Both the position numbers and the translations under genes were made by a program. Below are positions 6,846-8,570 of a stretch of DNA of 8,570 nt, piece after piece; the first letter of the stretch is position 1, and each line of letters begins with the position of its first letter. The notes below the pieces were generated by a model. The model did no database searches. It saw only the letters and a list, made by a program, of their open reading frames with translations, and was not told the DNA's origin. The DNA is taken from NCBI GenBank assembly GCA_031178805.1, contig JAPSIJ010000080.1, positions 1 through 8,570 of the forward strand. Reading direction: 5' to 3'. The DNA comes from Cellulomonas sp. GTDB lineage: Bacteria > Actinomycetota > Actinomycetes > Actinomycetales > Cellulomonadaceae.

Positions 6846-8570
6846 GGCGTTCGTCAGCGCGGTCGTCCCGCCCGCGCCGCCCGCCCCCGCCGCGCCGCCC
6901 GCGTGGCCGACCGACGGGCTGGCCTACGGCGGCGACTACAACCCCGAGCAGTGGCCCCGCCAGGTGTGGGACGAGGACGTGCGGCTGATGGCCGAGGCCG
7001 GCGTGAACCTGGTGACGCTCGGCGTCTTCGCCTGGGGCACCGTCGAGACGGCCGACGGGGTGCGCGACTGGACGTGGTTCGACGACGTCGTGGCGCTGCT
7101 GCACTCCCGCGGCATCGCGATCGACCTCGCGACGCCGACGGCCGCGCCGCCGTCCTGGCTGCACACCGCGCACCCCGAGGTGCTGCCGTTCGACGCCGAC
7201 CTGTACCAGCAGCCGCCCGGCGGCCGGCTGGCGTGGTGCCCGAGCAGCCCGGTGTTCCGCCGGTACGCCCTGCGGCACGTCGAGGCGCTCGCGCAGCGGT
7301 ACGGCCGGCACCCGGCGGTCCGGCTGTGGCACGTCAGCAACGAGCTCGGCGGCGGCAACGCCCGCTGCTACTGCGACGTGTCCGCGGCGGCGTTCCGGGA
7401 CTGGCTGCGGGCCCGGTACGGCTCGCTCGACGCGGTGAACGCCGCGTGGGGCACCGCGCAGTGGGGCCACCGGTTCGGGGCGTGGGGGGAGATCCTGCCG
7501 CCGCGCGGCAAGCACGGCGCGCCGAACCCGGGCCTGTACCTCGACTACGAGCGGTACTCCTCCGACGCCCTGCTCGCGCACTACCTCGCGGAGAAGGCCG
7601 TGATCGAGCGGCACTCGGACGCGCCGGTCACCACCAACATGATGGTCGGGCCGGGCGCGCAGGTCGTGGACTACGCGGCCTGGGCGCCGCACACCGACCT
7701 GGTCGCCAACGACCACTACACGCTGGTGGACGACCCGGACCGCGAGCAGGACCTCGCCTTCGCCGGCGACCGGATGCGCGGGATGTCCGCCGCGCGCCGG
7801 CCGTGGCTGCTGATGGAGCACTCCACCGGCGCGCCGTCCTGGCAGCAGCGCAACCGCGCCAAGGACCCCGGCGAGATCGCCCGGAACGCGCTCGGCCACG
7901 TCGCGCGCGGCTCCGACGGCGCGCTGTTCTTCCAGTGGCGGGCGTCCACCGCGGGCGCCGAGCAGTTCCACTCCGCGATGGTGCCGCACACCGGCACCCG
8001 GTCCCGGGTGTGGCGGGAGGTCGTCGAGCTCGGCGGGCACCTGCGCTCGCTGGCCGAGGTGCGCGGCACCGTCGTCGAGCCGGCCCGGGCCGCGATGGTC
8101 GTGGACGACGCCGCCGGCTGGGCGCTGCAGCACGGCCTGACCCCGCACCGGGCGCTGCGGTACGGGCGCGAGCTGCGGACCTGGCACCGGGCGCTGTGGG
8201 AGCGGCAGGTGCTGTGCGACGTCGTGCCGCCCGGCACCGACCTGGCCGGCTACGACCTCGTGCTGGTGCCCACCCTGCAGGTGGTGGACGACGCCGAGGC
8301 CGCGCGGCTGCGGGCCGTCCCCGAGCGCGGCGGCACCCTGCTCGTCACCTACCTGTCCGGGGTCTGCGACTCCACCGGGCAGGTGCGCACCGGGGGCTTC
8401 CCCGGGGCGTTCCGCGACGTGCTCGGCGCGTGGACCGACGAGTTCTACCCCCTCCAGGCCGGCGAGCAGGTGCACCTCGACGACGGCAGCACCGTCGAGG
8501 ACTGGACCGAGCGCGTCGAGCTCGCCGGCGCCGAGGCCGTCGTCCGGTACACCACCTCGTCCCTCGCGGG
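6838..8570 (+). CDS. Beta-galactosidase, glycoside hydrolase family 42, 3' end outside window
   Basis: 577 codons are open to the right edge with no stop; GH42 enzymes are usually about 650-700 residues, so roughly 100 are missing. The enzyme hydrolyses terminal beta-D-galactosyl residues with retention; some members also act on alpha-L-arabinopyranosides. There is no signal peptide, so it should act in the cytoplasm on imported sugars. A Pro/Ala-rich N-terminus (2-22) leads into the family start YGGDYNPEQWP. The TIM barrel holds the predicted acid/base Glu169 in WHVSNEL and the nucleophile Glu327 in LMEHSTG; WRASTAGAEQFHSAMVPH is also diagnostic. The trimerisation domain begins near 418 (AMVVDDAAGWAL) and includes the TDEFYPL segment. 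Three of four zinc ligands known from the Thermus A4 enzyme are present (Cys134, Cys177, Cys179), but the fourth position is Ser182. It overlaps the upstream ATPase gene by eight bases, making it the enzymatic partner of the transporter. Confidence 0.95.

Overview
The window is very GC-rich DNA (roughly three quarters G+C by eye, with strong third-position G/C bias). Leaderless-looking AT-rich promoter DNA is confined to one short island near 1042-1080. Codon usage, GTG starts, stop/start overlaps and family resemblance point to a high-GC actinobacterium, possibly of the Cellulomonas/Promicromonospora type; that placement is an inference from style, not a search result.

Layout: on the minus strand, 1-1035 holds the first 345 codons of a ROK-family (NagC/Mlc/XylR type) sugar-responsive repressor, whose 3' end lies beyond the left edge. 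A short divergent intergenic region (1036-1146) carries a perfect TTGACA -35 box directly followed by a perfect 15-bp palindrome, a good candidate for the repressor's operator. On the plus strand an operon follows: a lipoprotein solute-binding protein of family 5 (1147-2865), a gap with a perfect 14-bp GC hairpin (2866-2944), two Dpp/Opp-type permeases (2945-3934 and 3947-4984), two ABC ATPases (4981-5889 and 5886-6845) and a GH42 beta-galactosidase (6838 to beyond the right edge). From the second permease onward each gene overlaps the next by 4-8 bases, with a Shine-Dalgarno site inside the preceding gene.

How it fits together (inference): the transporter is built like a peptide importer, but the ROK regulator and the intracellular GH42 enzyme argue that it imports galactose-containing oligosaccharides. 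The lipoprotein would capture them outside the membrane, the two permeases and two ATPases would import them, and the GH42 enzyme would release terminal galactose in the cytoplasm. The ROK protein would repress the operon until a sugar ligand releases it. Similar pairings of Opp-type transporters with glycosidases are known, for example around the beta-galactosidase genes of Thermotoga maritima.

I see no RNA gene, mobile element, CRISPR array or evidence of a radically new system. The most checkable observations are the operator inside the promoter spacer, the SBP/permease hairpin, the loss of the usual Cys-rich C-termini in both ATPases, and a Cys-to-Ser change in the predicted GH42 zinc site.
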